From positions 496,001 through 560,000 of the forward strand of contig NC_054687.1 of assembly GCF_011074885.1 (NCBI RefSeq): a stretch of 64,000 bases of DNA. The letters run 5' to 3'. A program made the translations under genes and the position numbers. The stretch's first letter is position 1. The number at the start of each line of letters is the position of its first letter. The DNA comes from Brettanomyces bruxellensis (Eukaryota > Ascomycota > Pichiomycetes > Pichiales > Pichiaceae). The notes under the pieces were generated by a model, which ran no database searches, was not told the DNA's origin, and was given only the letters and a program-made list of their open reading frames with translations. Below are positions 30,699-41,094 of the stretch, one piece after another.

Positions 30699-31999
30699 TG
30701 CGTTTACTAGTTACGTTTAAGTTTATAGATAGAAGCAAACTACATTAACGGCAGCTCATAACTCCGCTTAACTGTTTAACGGAAATGTGGCCATTAGCAC
30801 TCTTTATATACTTTCATCTGCATAATTGTCGGGGGCACAAATCCCCTCCTCTGCACACCTATTTTAGGTTTAACCCCACTCCGCACTATATTTTACCGGG
30901 TGAAAAAAATACAAAAATAAAAATTAGAGTACAAAACAATGCAGTCCTGGCCAGGCAAAAATTGCTTGCTCATTTCAGCGTGATTTCAAATCAACGGATT
31001 CTTTTTCGCTGCAGATAACAATCGCCAACCGGCAGAACACACACTCTCTCAATCATTTAACAATTTCAGCCTTTTCTATTCTTCCCGCCGCACCTTTAAG
31101 ATTACCAACTGCTCGAAGAAATATTTTTTTTTAATTGCTATGTTTTCTTCAAGCTGCTAACAGCAACCTTAAGAATATTTATGCTCATTACTGGATACAT
31201 TAATAATCTGCATCATCTTATTTCTAGACTACGTAATACTTTTTCCAACAGTTACAACCTCAGCTTTAATTATGCTTAAAGACGTAGAATGGCTTGCTTG
31301 CATCAATAATATATTTGTAAGAATTGTTGTTAATCTGGCTGGTATTTCCAAATTCAGCACTTCTGTGTGTCTGATTGTCCTTGGTGTAATAATGCGTTTT
31401 CTTCTTTTTTCTTATCGCTTTCCAAGTCTAATATTAATAAACCTTGACATCTCGAATTGTCTGTAGGACTATTCATATTCTACACAAAAACTTCCAAAAG
31501 ATAAAGCAGTTATATAATAAATGCTTTTAGGATAGTGTCAGATTCTTTTTCTACGCCAAATGGTATGCCTCAATATTTAACACTACCCTTAATCTAATCC
31601 TACATAGCTCACTCCTTTTTTTTTATCTTTCGGGTATACCCGCCAATGTTTAAAATATTTAGCGCGTATTTTCGGCTATCGAACGCAAAATTTCCGACCA
31701 CAGTTGCTCGATCCGTGAGATATGTACAATAGTTGTCTTACATCAAGTACGGCGACAATATCAAGCATCCAGTAATGTATTTTGTTCTTCCTTTATTAAT
31801 ATCGAGGCACCTTCGAGGGACATTGCAAGTATTACTCGGAATGCTGAGTTTCTGAAATATATTTAATGGCATGCCGGAAATTGTACATATAAATGTATAG
31901 AAATAAACTGACTTATCCTGCATTGTATCCCAAAAAATAGTTTCGAATGCTAGGCATTCTCTTCTATTGCATGTGATTGCGTAAACACACTGTCTGTCC
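30699..31999. other. 1.3-kb catalase upstream region
   Basis: No credible gene; small frames here are AT-driven. A possible STRE core CCCCT at 30843-30847 (about 145 bases before the catalase ATG). CGG-N6-CCG palindrome at 31631-31642, followed by an inverted repeat TTCG-N5-CGAA at about 31674-31686. Confidence 0.55.
31631..31642. promoter_or_regulatory. Perfect 12-base palindrome CGGGTATACCCG
   Basis: CGG-N6-CCG, the geometry bound by some Zn2Cys6 regulators (Ppr1 type). It stands out in AT-rich surroundings, 933 bases upstream of the catalase start. Function is an inference. Confidence 0.35.
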
Positions 32000-34867
32000 T
32001 TATTGTTGATCTGGCATTACATCGATTTCAATTCCAGATCTGTTGAAATTTTGGCGCCTTTTCTTGAAGCACAGCAGTTTGCTGATAATATTCTTAAATA
32101 CATCTCGAATCCCTGAACCCAGCTGCCAAATCTTCTCAAAAATTATCTCATCCTGCGGACTTATGAACACGTTTCCATGTTCCGAATAGTGCAAATAAAG
32201 CTCAAACTTTGCCAAATCCTTCCTAGTGACTAAACCGGCCAACTTGCCTTCATCTTCGACAATTATAACCTGTGGTCCTAATTTCGCAAAGATATCGAAT
32301 GCAAAATGTAGAGATGACTTCACGTCAATACTGAAGCTCTCCGGAAGCATGTAGTCTTCCAAGTTTATTTCATTCTCTTCGAGATATTCCCCTCCGTCCG
32401 CCTCATCATCATTATCGTTATCATGTCTTATACCTGTAATGTTAGTCACCTTTTCATCTGACACAAACCTCACGTTTTTGCTTCCTAGATCATAAATGGC
32501 ATCTGTGCTGATCGTGCTGGCACGGTGATCTGCTCCGTTGCTGCTTCCAACAGCATGTGCATTAGCAGAAAGAGCAGCGTGTGCTTTTTTGCTTGCTTCT
32601 CTTTTTGCCGCCTTACAAGCACTGATTAGATTTCTCTTAGTTGTCACACCCACAACAGCCCTACTGGCAACCGACTCAATAATAGGAAATACACTGAACC
32701 TTGTCTCTTTCAATAGTATATCCAATTGTGAGAATTTTAAATTCTTATATGGCAATGCCACCACATCCATAGTCATCACATCACTTATTGTGTGATCGCC
32801 ATAGTTGTGTTCTTCCTTGACATCCAAAAATGGTATTCCATTAAAACGAACCATCTGGTCACACACCCCTCCCATGCCGATTCCAAAATGATCACCCACT
32901 ATTTTGGTTACGGTAACTATAATCATTGTTGGAACGATGTAGTTTAACGCACCAGTGAGCTCAAACATAATAATGACCACTGCCAGAGTGAGGTTTGTTA
33001 TTCCACACAATCCTGCAGCTGCTCCTAGAAAGGCATATGTACCAGAAATTATACAATTTCTTTTACCTGCTAGGCATTGTTCAGGATCATTGAAAATCGC
33101 TTCGGATATAAGCCCTATTGCTTTTCCGAATGTTGCCCCTGCAGCCATGGAAGGAACAAAAATGCCACACGGCACTTTGCTGTTGTACGAGATTATGACA
33201 AAAATCATTCTAAGCGCGGTGGAGAACAAGAGACTCACAATAGTACGAATTAAGGTGTTCTTGTTCAAGGCCGCCCGGCAAATCTCGTTTTCAAAAAACC
33301 CCGTAACACCATCATCTCCTCCATTGTTGTTGTGGCATTCATGGAAAAGAATTCCCATACCTTCAGTCATATCCAGTCGAATGAACTCACTGAAATATCC
33401 GACGGCAGCTGTTAGCAAGCATAGTATAGCCACTTCAGTGACGGGATATTTCTTCAGATACTTGTTTCTAAAAGCAACCCATTTGATATTGAACTTGGAG
33501 ATAACTATTCCGTAGACACCTCCAAATATTCCTAAAATAATAAAGAATGGAATCTCAAAATACCTCCACGTGGTATCGTACGAAACCTGGAAAACGACAA
33601 TCTGCCCGGTTCTGAAAGAATTCATTACAGAAAGAACGCCTGTGGCAACTAGGGCACAATAATAGCTCTCCCACAAAGTTGAAAGCTTGAAGTTTGAGGT
33701 GATCTCCTCAATTGAGAAAAGCACACCTCCAATTGGAGATGCAAAGGCCACAGCAACACCAGATGCAGATGCAGCAGTAAGAAACTGAGACTGGTGAACA
33801 AACGAGCGTTCGAAATTGCTGAAAAGTTTCGAAATAACATTGCCGACGCAAGCAGCATAGTGGACACTTGGTCCTTCCTTGCCCACATTAAGGCCAGATG
33901 CTATCACCAACGGTAGACCAATGCTCTTTATGAATAAAGTTGGCCATCCAAGCACCTTGTCTGTAACAAAGCCAGAGACTATACACTTGACCTCGGATAT
34001 TCCGGATCCCGCAGCTGTGGGTGCATAGTATTTGCACAAAATTGCAGCAATGGTTCCGAAAAGCACAGAAAATATAATGTACACTATATAACGAACAACA
34101 AACATCGAAGACCATGGAACCCAGCTCGAGCATTGGCCTGCTGCTTCTCCCCAGCAACAAAAGCTCTTGTTAAGGTAAAATCCCGCCGAGCAGTATCCCT
34201 CTTTAAGGTCTCCGAGCCACTCCGTGATAATGTTAAGGCATCCAGCGATAAAGCCGACCAGACCTCCGATAATGGTAAGTGCAAGCCACACCTGAAATGT
34301 AATCCACAATCTACTCTTCACAATCTGGATTCGACTCACCTGACGTTTTATCTGGCGCATTATGCGAGCGTTTATACTTTTTCTGTTATCATTTCGTTCC
34401 GAAGATCTTCCTTGCCGACCAAGAGAAAAATACCTGAATCTGGATCCGTGTTGTAGTGAATCACCTTCAATTCTAGAGCTGCTTGTCGTGATTGCTTCAT
34501 TAATGTCCTCTTGGTTGGCAAATGACGAGCCACCATCATTCCGGTCATCGTCCAATTCATTATCATACTCTGAATTATAGCCGCTCTGATAGTCACTGTG
34601 TACATCAGATTGGTGTGTTCCAGTTCCACCTCTGAACCTTGATATGAGGCTTTGTCCCTCTTCTATATTACCCTGGTGAGACTTTAAGAGCTCTCTATAG
34701 TAATCTCTGTTCTCTATATATGTTTCATTTGCCCAATCTACCGTGTGATAGTTGTCAAAATTCTTTATTAGTGCCTTATACTCCTTAGATGTACGAAACA
34801 CGTCTTGCCAGGAACTATCATCTTCGTCGGACTGCACGCTATCCTCCAGATTCGTGTCTGTGGGCAT
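32000..34867 (-). CDS. GEF1: CLC-family chloride/proton transporter, Gef1-like
   Basis: Gef1 is a Golgi/endosomal CLC exchanger needed for copper loading of the multicopper oxidase Fet3 and for cation tolerance. 955 aa, longer than S. cerevisiae Gef1 (779), mainly through an acidic/Ser-rich N-terminus of about 185 residues and an insert between the CBS domains. CLC signatures: GSGISEVKCIVSGF (287-300), GKEGPSVHYAACVGN with gating Glu331, and GIFVPSMAAGATFGK. About 10-12 membrane helices between 185 and about 660. Two CBS domains follow, separated by an Ala/Asp/Glu-rich linker; the second reads IIVEDEGKLAGLVTRKDL. Start at ATG 34867. Confidence 0.93.
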   Translation of the reverse strand: MPTDTNLEDSVQSDEDDSSWQDVFRTSKEYKALIKNFDNYHTVDWANETYIENRDYYRELLKSHQGNIEEGQSLISRFRGGTGTHQSDVHSDYQSGYNSEYDNELDDDRNDGGSSFANQEDINEAITTSSSRIEGDSLQHGSRFRYFSLGRQGRSSERNDNRKSINARIMRQIKRQVSRIQIVKSRLWITFQVWLALTIIGGLVGFIAGCLNIITEWLGDLKEGYCSAGFYLNKSFCCWGEAAGQCSSWVPWSSMFVVRYIVYIIFSVLFGTIAAILCKYYAPTAAGSGISEVKCIVSGFVTDKVLGWPTLFIKSIGLPLVIASGLNVGKEGPSVHYAACVGNVISKLFSNFERSFVHQSQFLTAASASGVAVAFASPIGGVLFSIEEITSNFKLSTLWESYYCALVATGVLSVMNSFRTGQIVVFQVSYDTTWRYFEIPFFIILGIFGGVYGIVISKFNIKWVAFRNKYLKKYPVTEVAILCLLTAAVGYFSEFIRLDMTEGMGILFHECHNNNGGDDGVTGFFENEICRAALNKNTLIRTIVSLLFSTALRMIFVIISYNSKVPCGIFVPSMAAGATFGKAIGLISEAIFNDPEQCLAGKRNCIISGTYAFLGAAAGLCGITNLTLAVVIIMFELTGALNYIVPTMIIVTVTKIVGDHFGIGMGGVCDQMVRFNGIPFLDVKEEHNYGDHTISDVMTMDVVALPYKNLKFSQLDILLKETRFSVFPIIESVASRAVVGVTTKRNLISACKAAKREASKKAHAALSANAHAVGSSNGADHRASTISTDAIYDLGSKNVRFVSDEKVTNITGIRHDNDNDDEADGGEYLEENEINLEDYMLPESFSIDVKSSLHFAFDIFAKLGPQVIIVEDEGKLAGLVTRKDLAKFELYLHYSEHGNVFISPQDEIIFEKIWQLGSGIRDVFKNIISKLLCFKKRRQNFNRSGIEIDVMPDQQ

Positions 34868-35475
34868 TTCTTACCGAAATAATTTAGATTGATTTTAGAT
34901 CTATAAGCAATTGCTGTTATATCTGACACAGCTGTCATATATTTATTTTTCATGTATGCTTGAAATATAAATCCACCCAGTATTATTATCGCTTCAGATC
35001 ACCGCCCGAGATCTAATTGTGCGTCTGTCGACGCGTCCCTAAAAAAATACCTGGAAAATAATCCTGCTTGCAACCTCTGGCTTAACGCTGCAATCATACA
35101 TTCGCAAAGGGTGCTGCATTTGCTGTAATGCATTCGCTATACTATGTTTATTATTCTACATTCAATTCTCCCTTAGAGAGATTTCACCCCCGTTGAATTC
35201 GCAATTTTTATAACAGTTATTAGTCTTTATTGACCTTATAAATAAATCAGCCACGGATTGTTCTGTGGCTAACGACTCTCTTCCGTAAACGATAAGCACC
35301 GAAAAAAATAAATAATGGAGAATATCAAGATAGTATGCATACAGGCTTGCCATCTGATCGCAGCATTTTGTTAATCAATGAAATGGGCCCAAATCCAGGA
35401 ATGCAGCTGCGGCTACTTCAATCAATTAATCATAATTAAATACTCTTTTGTAAGCTTCATAGCACATGTGATAGC
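34868..35475. other. GEF1 promoter and RIP1 3' flank
   Basis: About 600 bases without a credible gene. AT-rich, no motif that I can support. Confidence 0.5.
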
Positions 35476-36342
35476 TTAACCGATCAAAACACTAGCGCTG
35501 TCGTCGGCAAACTTGTAGTGTGGAATTTCGAGATTCAATGGTGCTGGTCCCTTTCTGATTCTACCAGAAATATCGTAATGAGAACCATGGCAAGGACAGA
35601 ACCATCCGTCGTAATCTCCTGCATTTCCAATAGGAACACAACCCAAATGAGTGCAAACGCCCACCATAATCAACCACTCTGGCTTGATAACTCTGTCCGC
35701 GTCCTTTTGAGGATCTCTAAGTGTGGAAATATCAACGTCATTAGCCTCTTGAATCTCTTCTGGAGTTCTGTGTCTTATAAACACTGGCTTACCTTGCCAT
35801 TTCACAACTGCATTCTCACCCAATGGAATTGCACCAAGCTTAACCTCAACTTTGGACATAGCCAACACATCAGCAGACGCAGACATTGTCGAAAGGAAAA
35901 CATCAACTGTAGATTTTGCTGCTGCTGCACCCAAAACACCATACGCACCAACCATGAAGTATGTATAGTCCCTGGATTTATCAGGGTTGGCACCCTTTGA
36001 CCGATTCAAATATGACGTGAAGTCGGGTGAGTCATATGTGGATTTCAAAGCCTTTGTAGAGCTCGAGAATGATCTGGCAATTGTGGATCCTTTACGTTGT
36101 TGTTAGTATATCAGTTCAGAAAGTCACGAAAGTCGTGTTTCATTCCATGTCCAAGAAAAAGAAGATCGCTCTTTACCCAGATATATGTCGGCGTGCAATC
36201 GGTTTACAAACTCTTTCTCGACAAGTATCAACAGGAATCTAAAAAGCAGTAAATGGATATTCGACCCAAGGCCCACTTTTAAACTTCAAAACTTACCCAA
36301 ATGGAGACCCTTCACACTGTTCATGGAAAGTCTAGAGAGCAT
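35476..36342 (-). CDS. RIP1: Rieske iron-sulfur protein of the cytochrome bc1 complex (two exons)
   Basis: Transfers electrons from ubiquinol to cytochrome c1 in complex III, inner mitochondrial membrane. Exon 1 is 36342-36297 (46 bases, MLSRLSMNSVKGLHL plus one base); exon 2 is 36089-35476. Spliced product 219 aa (S. cerevisiae 215). The presequence reads on across the junction as GSTIARSFSSSTKALKS. A membrane helix (YFMVGAYGVLGAAAAKSTV) follows, then the conserved hinge DVLAMSKVEVKLGAIPLGEN. Cluster ligands are C161/H163 in CTHLGC and C180/H183 in CPCHGS, with the disulfide cysteines C166 and C182. Without the intron the protein would lack a start codon and presequence, which supports the splice model. 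Confidence 0.93.
36090..36296 (-). other. RIP1 intron, 207 bases
   Basis: 5' splice site GTAAGT (36296-36291), branch site TACTAAC (36108-36102) and 3' AG (36091-36090), 12 bases after the branch site. Removing it joins a 46-base first exon in phase with the Rieske frame. Confidence 0.9.
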
Positions 36343-38108
36343 TGTGAAAATTACAATTTAGCAAATGTTGTTTTGTCCCTTGTATGTTCTTTTTACCAAC
36401 AATAAACCGTTGATCTTCTGATTACAGCTGAAGACGTAAGTAAGTAAGTATCTTTTTTCCTTCGAAAAAAAAAAGTGCAAATTTGGTTATCGAGCAAAAA
36501 GCTTTTTTTCAGCATCCCAGTAAACAGTAAGTAAAGCTTAAATTTTTTTTAATAGCATCTAAGCTTTCAACCCCACAACAAGTCTCATTTCATCTCTGAA
36601 AATTAAATTTCCGTCTTTTTGATTGCATATGCTACTGTTGATCAATATACTACAATTACAAAGTTCTTTAGGTTGAATTGTGGGTATTATGACACCGAAC
36701 GAATTACTAAATGCACACTAATGTCTAAAAGAAGATGCTTCCTAACACCATGTTCTCACCCCAATTAGCATTAATCTGCTAAGTGCATCCTTCCAATTAG
36801 AATTCCGACGATGCTAATATATCGAATAAAAGGCATAAGTATACCTAGCTTGGGGGAGCGATAAAAAAATTTTGTCTTGCTAATTAAACACGCTCATTAA
36901 TTTACCCCATTTTCATTGGATAAAAAATGCCAGGCAAAATATTATAATTTACCGTATGCACAGTTTTCATCATTTGCTTACGTAAACTGGTGGTCACGTG
37001 CCTGTGTATTCTCTTTTGTTTCTTGCAACAAGAGGTCTAGTAGTAAGGAGTTTAACAAAAGGTGCATCGATTCATCAAAAAATGATATAAATGAATGTAA
37101 GCGCCAAGTACAAAAGATTGACGGGAATCAGATAGTTGTTATTTAAAAAGGTTTTGTGACTTTTTTTTAATTTCTAATTAATATATTTTCAGATTGGCAT
37201 TTTTTATGAAAATGATAGTTGTAAATCCTAAATTTAGTTCGATACATTTTTCAATTTTTTCAAGTCCTTAACATTGTCACAAATACCGATACTCTATTTC
37301 ACCAATGACCGTACTTCAAAATACATATAGAAAGTAGGTAAACATTTCTAAAAGGAATTTTATATGTCACGCCGTGTTTTAAATGAAGAGAGATACAAAT
37401 CTAAAGACATTAAATATGCTGTGTATTTTATTTTGGGTTTACGATTTTGAACATTTTTGGGCCGTATTTTTGGACGCACGCGGTTGCCTAAATATAGCTA
37501 TCGGGGACCTGCTTAGTCAGATGAAGGGGAAAAAACAGGGCCGCAAAATTTGGACCGACAATCCGCGTCGGCCTAAATGTTGAACGCTCTGAAGGAGAAA
37601 AATTGAGAACGACTGATTAACTTTGTGCCTCACAATCAACTTTGTGACCTTCAACTACTACCAAACTGATCTCTGACATCACATTATTTGACACTTATTT
37701 ATAGACTAGCATCTTTTTTCGCAATAGTCAAGAATTGAGGAAGGAGACACTTTACAGTTTTTGATCCAATTGTGTTTTTACAAAGTTCTCGAGATTTCGT
37801 GAGTCAAATAATTACCATTTGGATACACTTTAAGAAGATTAGTGCTGATCTTGTGACTTTAAAAAGTCTTAAATTAAATAGCCATTTTTGATAAAAGGGC
37901 TAGATTTGATTGCTTTAATACTTCTGAAGAAATTCACTACAATAGGAATTACAGTGGCAATCACAAATACGAAAGGAAGATCATTACTACATCATTATTA
38001 CAGCATTTCCTCCGCAATTCGAGTTTTATATAGACTGAAAATCATAGGATACAGAGATATTTAAGGTACAGTTACTGCATACAAAGTACAGCTTGAGCAT
38101 TTACTATT
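36343..38108. other. 1.8-kb divergent region between RIP1 and RHO2
   Basis: No convincing gene. A short GTAA tandem repeat lies at about 36436-36450. A GC-richer island of about 130 bases (37450-37580) stands out in AT-rich DNA and contains an inverted repeat CCGAC-N7-GTCGG (37555-37571). The small open frame over it (37383-37583, 66 codons) resembles nothing I know. The long spacing suggests a complex RHO2 control region or a decayed gene. Confidence 0.5.
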
Positions 38109-38690
38109 ATGTCCGATAACGTCATCAAAAGAAAAATCGTGATAGTTGGTGATGGTGCGTGTGGGAAGACATCACTTCTTTACGTGTTTACTTTAGGAGA
38201 GTTCCCCACAGAATACCATCCAACAGTTTTTGAAAACTATGCAACTGACTGCAGGGTTGATGGAAAACCAGTTCGACTTACCTTATGGGATACGGCAGGA
38301 CAAGAAGAATATGAACGACTTAGACCTTTATCGTATGCTAAAGCCAACATTATTCTTATCGGATTTGCGTTAAACTCCCCAGATTCACTGGAAAATGCTG
38401 GTTTGAAATGGGCACAAGAGGTGGGCCAATATTGCCCTAATGTGCCCATTATATTAGTGGGCCTAAAGAAAGATTTAAGGCCCGTTGATGATGGCTCAGA
38501 TCCATATTACGAAGACAAATACGTGACCCCAGAAAAGGGTGAACAAGTTGCTCAATTTATTGGTGCGAAGAAATATGTTGAATGCTCTTCATTGACAGGA
38601 GAGGCAGTTGACGATGTATTTGAGATGGCGACACGGGCCAGCTTACTTCTGAAGAATGAACATGAGAGTTCATGCTGTGTTATATCATAA
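38109..38690 (+). CDS. RHO2: Rho-family GTPase Rho2
   Basis: Small GTPase of cell-wall integrity and actin polarity at the plasma membrane. 193 aa. P-loop GDGACGKT (residues 14-21), switch I with effector Thr in YHPTVFENY, switch [19 protein letters not shown], specificity motif VGLKKDL (Rho2-type, in place of the NKKDL-like motif of Rho1) and SSLTGEAVDDVFE. C-terminus SSCCVIS: a CAAX box (CVIS) preceded by another Cys for palmitoylation. The internal pattern (RRK-like start, TDCRVDGKPVRLTLWD, GAKKYVECSSLTGE) is closer to Rho2 than to Rho1 or Cdc42. Start at ATG 38109. Confidence 0.92.
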   Translation: MSDNVIKRKIVIVGDGACGKTSLLYVFTLGEFPTEYHPTVFENYATDCRVDGKPVRLTLWDTAGQEEYERLRPLSYAKANIILIGFALNSPDSLENAGLKWAQEVGQYCPNVPIILVGLKKDLRPVDDGSDPYYEDKYVTPEKGEQVAQFIGAKKYVECSSLTGEAVDDVFEMATRASLLLKNEHESSCCVIS

Positions 38691-39460
38691 GGACAAAGTC
38701 CAATATATCATCATTTTATGCTACTTCTTAGACTGCATGTTATGATAATTTTTAATTTCCAAATCCAAACCTCTAACCTGCTCTCCGTTGGATATAGACA
38801 TCATCCCCTTGTTACGGCTCGTGACGCGTTTTGAAAGATTGTGTTCTTTCGTAAACATTCATTTTCCAATTTTGCTCTCACCTGCTTCTCAATCGAGGGT
38901 ACTCCCTATCTACGCGAACCAAGTTTGACAGGGTTGCATCACATTCTTTTATTTTACTAACTAATAACGTTCCCTGACAAGAACAGTCATACCCGTTCAT
39001 ACACGCTTGTTCCAGTGCTCTTTTCTATCCGGTCATTCTTTAATATCTTTTATTTTTTGCTTTTTTTTTTTTTTTTTCTATGCTACTCTTTCTTCTAGTA
39101 CATTTTATTCTTCTCAGCTTTTATCCTTTCGCTCACCTCTTTAATACCTTACCTTTGTGCACACTTCCGTTCGCTAATATTTTACATAACTTCCTTGCTC
39201 AATGTGCTAATTAACATATCTCTAATCCAACCTGGTAATTCTGCGGAAACTTAATGGCAAATATCGTAGGGAAAGTTTCAGCTAAATAGAAAGTACAAAA
39301 AAAAAAGAGAGAGAAAATGGGAAGGAAATTTTGCCGGTAGAGAAATGTGTATCTAAATCAACGACATTAAATCCGGAGGGAGACGCCACCATCGTATTCA
39401 TGTATATTTCACAACAAATATATATTGTGACGCCATAGAATATTATAATACCTATTCTAC
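38691..39460. other. RHO2 3' flank and MSS1 promoter
   Basis: About 770 bases without a gene. T-rich, with a homopolymer of about 18 T at 39061-39078. Confidence 0.5.
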
Positions 39461-41002
39461 ATGTTGATGAACAAGACATTTTCCACATGGAGGTTATGCT
39501 TGGCAAATAGTTGCAAATTTTCAACTACTCGGCATGTTCTAGAACGGGAGAAATATTATAAGCCGACAATATATGCTTTATCGACGGCTCCGGGAAAGGC
39601 TGCTGTGGCAATTATTAGAATATCAGGGCCTGCATCAACATACATTTTTAGGAAGCTAACAGGTTCCAGTTCACCACCACAAGCTCGTCTTGCAACTGTC
39701 AGAAAGCTTTTTGATCCAAAATCTTTGGAGCAAGGTCGAAAAAAGCTTATTGATGAATCACTCTGCCTGTTTTTCAAGGGACCACATTCATATAGTGGTG
39801 AGGATTTACTGGAGGTTCAATGTCACGGGGGACGGGCTGTGATAAATGCTATAATGAAGGCAGTTTCATCCTTACATACTGAATACATGCCAATACGCTA
39901 TGCGGAAAGAGGTGAATTTTCAAAGAGAGGATTTCAGAATGGACGGTTTGATCTTACAGAAGCCGAGGGAATCAACGAATTGGTGAATGCAGAGACAGAA
40001 GTCCAAAGGCTTTCAGTTTTGTCATCTACAAATGGTGATACCAGAAAGTTATTTAACAGCTGGAGGAAGCGGATTCTTCATAATGTGGCACTTTTGACCA
40101 CCGTCATTGACTTCGGTGAAGACCACGAAATTGATGAGGTTAATCATCTTTTCGACAAAGTGGCAAGTAGTATTGTTGAGTTGGAGAAAGAGGTGCAGAC
40201 TTATTTAAAAAAGACACAAAAGTCACAGATATTAATGGACGGCATTAAGATGACGCTATCTGGTCCTCCAAATGCTGGAAAATCCTCGATTTTAAATATT
40301 CTTGCGGATGATGAAAAGGCAATTGTGAGCAGCATTGCTGGAACGACAAGAGATGCCATAGATATACCGCTAGCAATAAATGGCTACAAAGTTATTCTTG
40401 GAGATACTGCTGGAATAAGAAATGCGACCAACGAAATTGAGCAGGAGGGTATTAAAAGGGCACGCAGAAGAACCAAAATTGCAGACTTGAACTTAGTGAT
40501 ATTGCCAGCTGATGAGTCTGATTTATTAGACAGCGTCTTTATGAAACACATTTCAACCATACGGGAACAACAAAGTAAAGAACTGTTGATTATAGTCAAC
40601 AAGAGCGATTTAATGCCCTCGTTGAAACAGAGAGAAATTCTAATAGATATGCTCAGTGATAAACTTGCTGTGAAGAAGGATAAATTCATGTTTATTAGCT
40701 GCAAGACAAAGGAAGGCATACAGGAACTTGTAAATACATTGACCAGCAAATTCAGGCATATAACATGGACCGACAGGAATGAAAGTCCAGTTGTGATTTC
40801 AAAGAGAGCAAGAGATATCCTAGAAAAGAGTGTTCTTCAAGGATTTAAAGACTTCAAGATTTCAAAAGATGCTGATGATATAGTTTTGGCTACTGAGGGC
40901 TTGAGATTTAGTATGGAAGGAATTGGAAAGATAACTGGACAGGCCATTGGGGTCGAGGAGATATTAAGTACAGTGTTCTCTGAATTTTGCATTGGAAAGT
41001 GA
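39461..41002 (+). CDS. MSS1: Mitochondrial tRNA modification GTPase Mss1 (MnmE family)
   Basis: With Mto1, installs the 5-carboxymethylaminomethyl group on wobble U34 of some mitochondrial tRNAs. 513 aa (S. cerevisiae 526). Basic presequence, then the folate-binding N-terminal domain (STAPGKAAVAIIRISG; SYSGEDLLEVQCHGG), helical domain, and an inserted G domain: GPPNAGKSS (268-276), switch AGTTRD, DTAGIR, NKSD. It ends with the MnmE signature FCIGK, whose Cys is required for modification. Residue 117, a Leu conserved in the family, is encoded by CTG, evidence for standard decoding. Start at ATG 39461; a second ATG two codons later is possible. Confidence 0.95.
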   Translation: MLMNKTFSTWRLCLANSCKFSTTRHVLEREKYYKPTIYALSTAPGKAAVAIIRISGPASTYIFRKLTGSSSPPQARLATVRKLFDPKSLEQGRKKLIDESLCLFFKGPHSYSGEDLLEVQCHGGRAVINAIMKAVSSLHTEYMPIRYAERGEFSKRGFQNGRFDLTEAEGINELVNAETEVQRLSVLSSTNGDTRKLFNSWRKRILHNVALLTTVIDFGEDHEIDEVNHLFDKVASSIVELEKEVQTYLKKTQKSQILMDGIKMTLSGPPNAGKSSILNILADDEKAIVSSIAGTTRDAIDIPLAINGYKVILGDTAGIRNATNEIEQEGIKRARRRTKIADLNLVILPADESDLLDSVFMKHISTIREQQSKELLIIVNKSDLMPSLKQREILIDMLSDKLAVKKDKFMFISCKTKEGIQELVNTLTSKFRHITWTDRNESPVVISKRARDILEKSVLQGFKDFKISKDADDIVLATEGLRFSMEGIGKITGQAIGVEEILSTVFSEFCIGK

Positions 41003-41094
41003 TACAAAAGCATAATATTTTATAGATAAAGAATTTATTCCCCCTGCATATATATAATAATAGCATAGAATAGAAGACACAGTTTTTCCTACTC

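Noticed and set aside
31738..31923. 61-codon minus-strand ATG frame downstream of GEF1
   Set aside because: Probably GEF1 3' untranslated sequence; no recognisable motif.
37383..37583. 66-codon ATG frame between RIP1 and RHO2
   Set aside because: Short, no similarity that I know; kept only as context for the GC-richer island.
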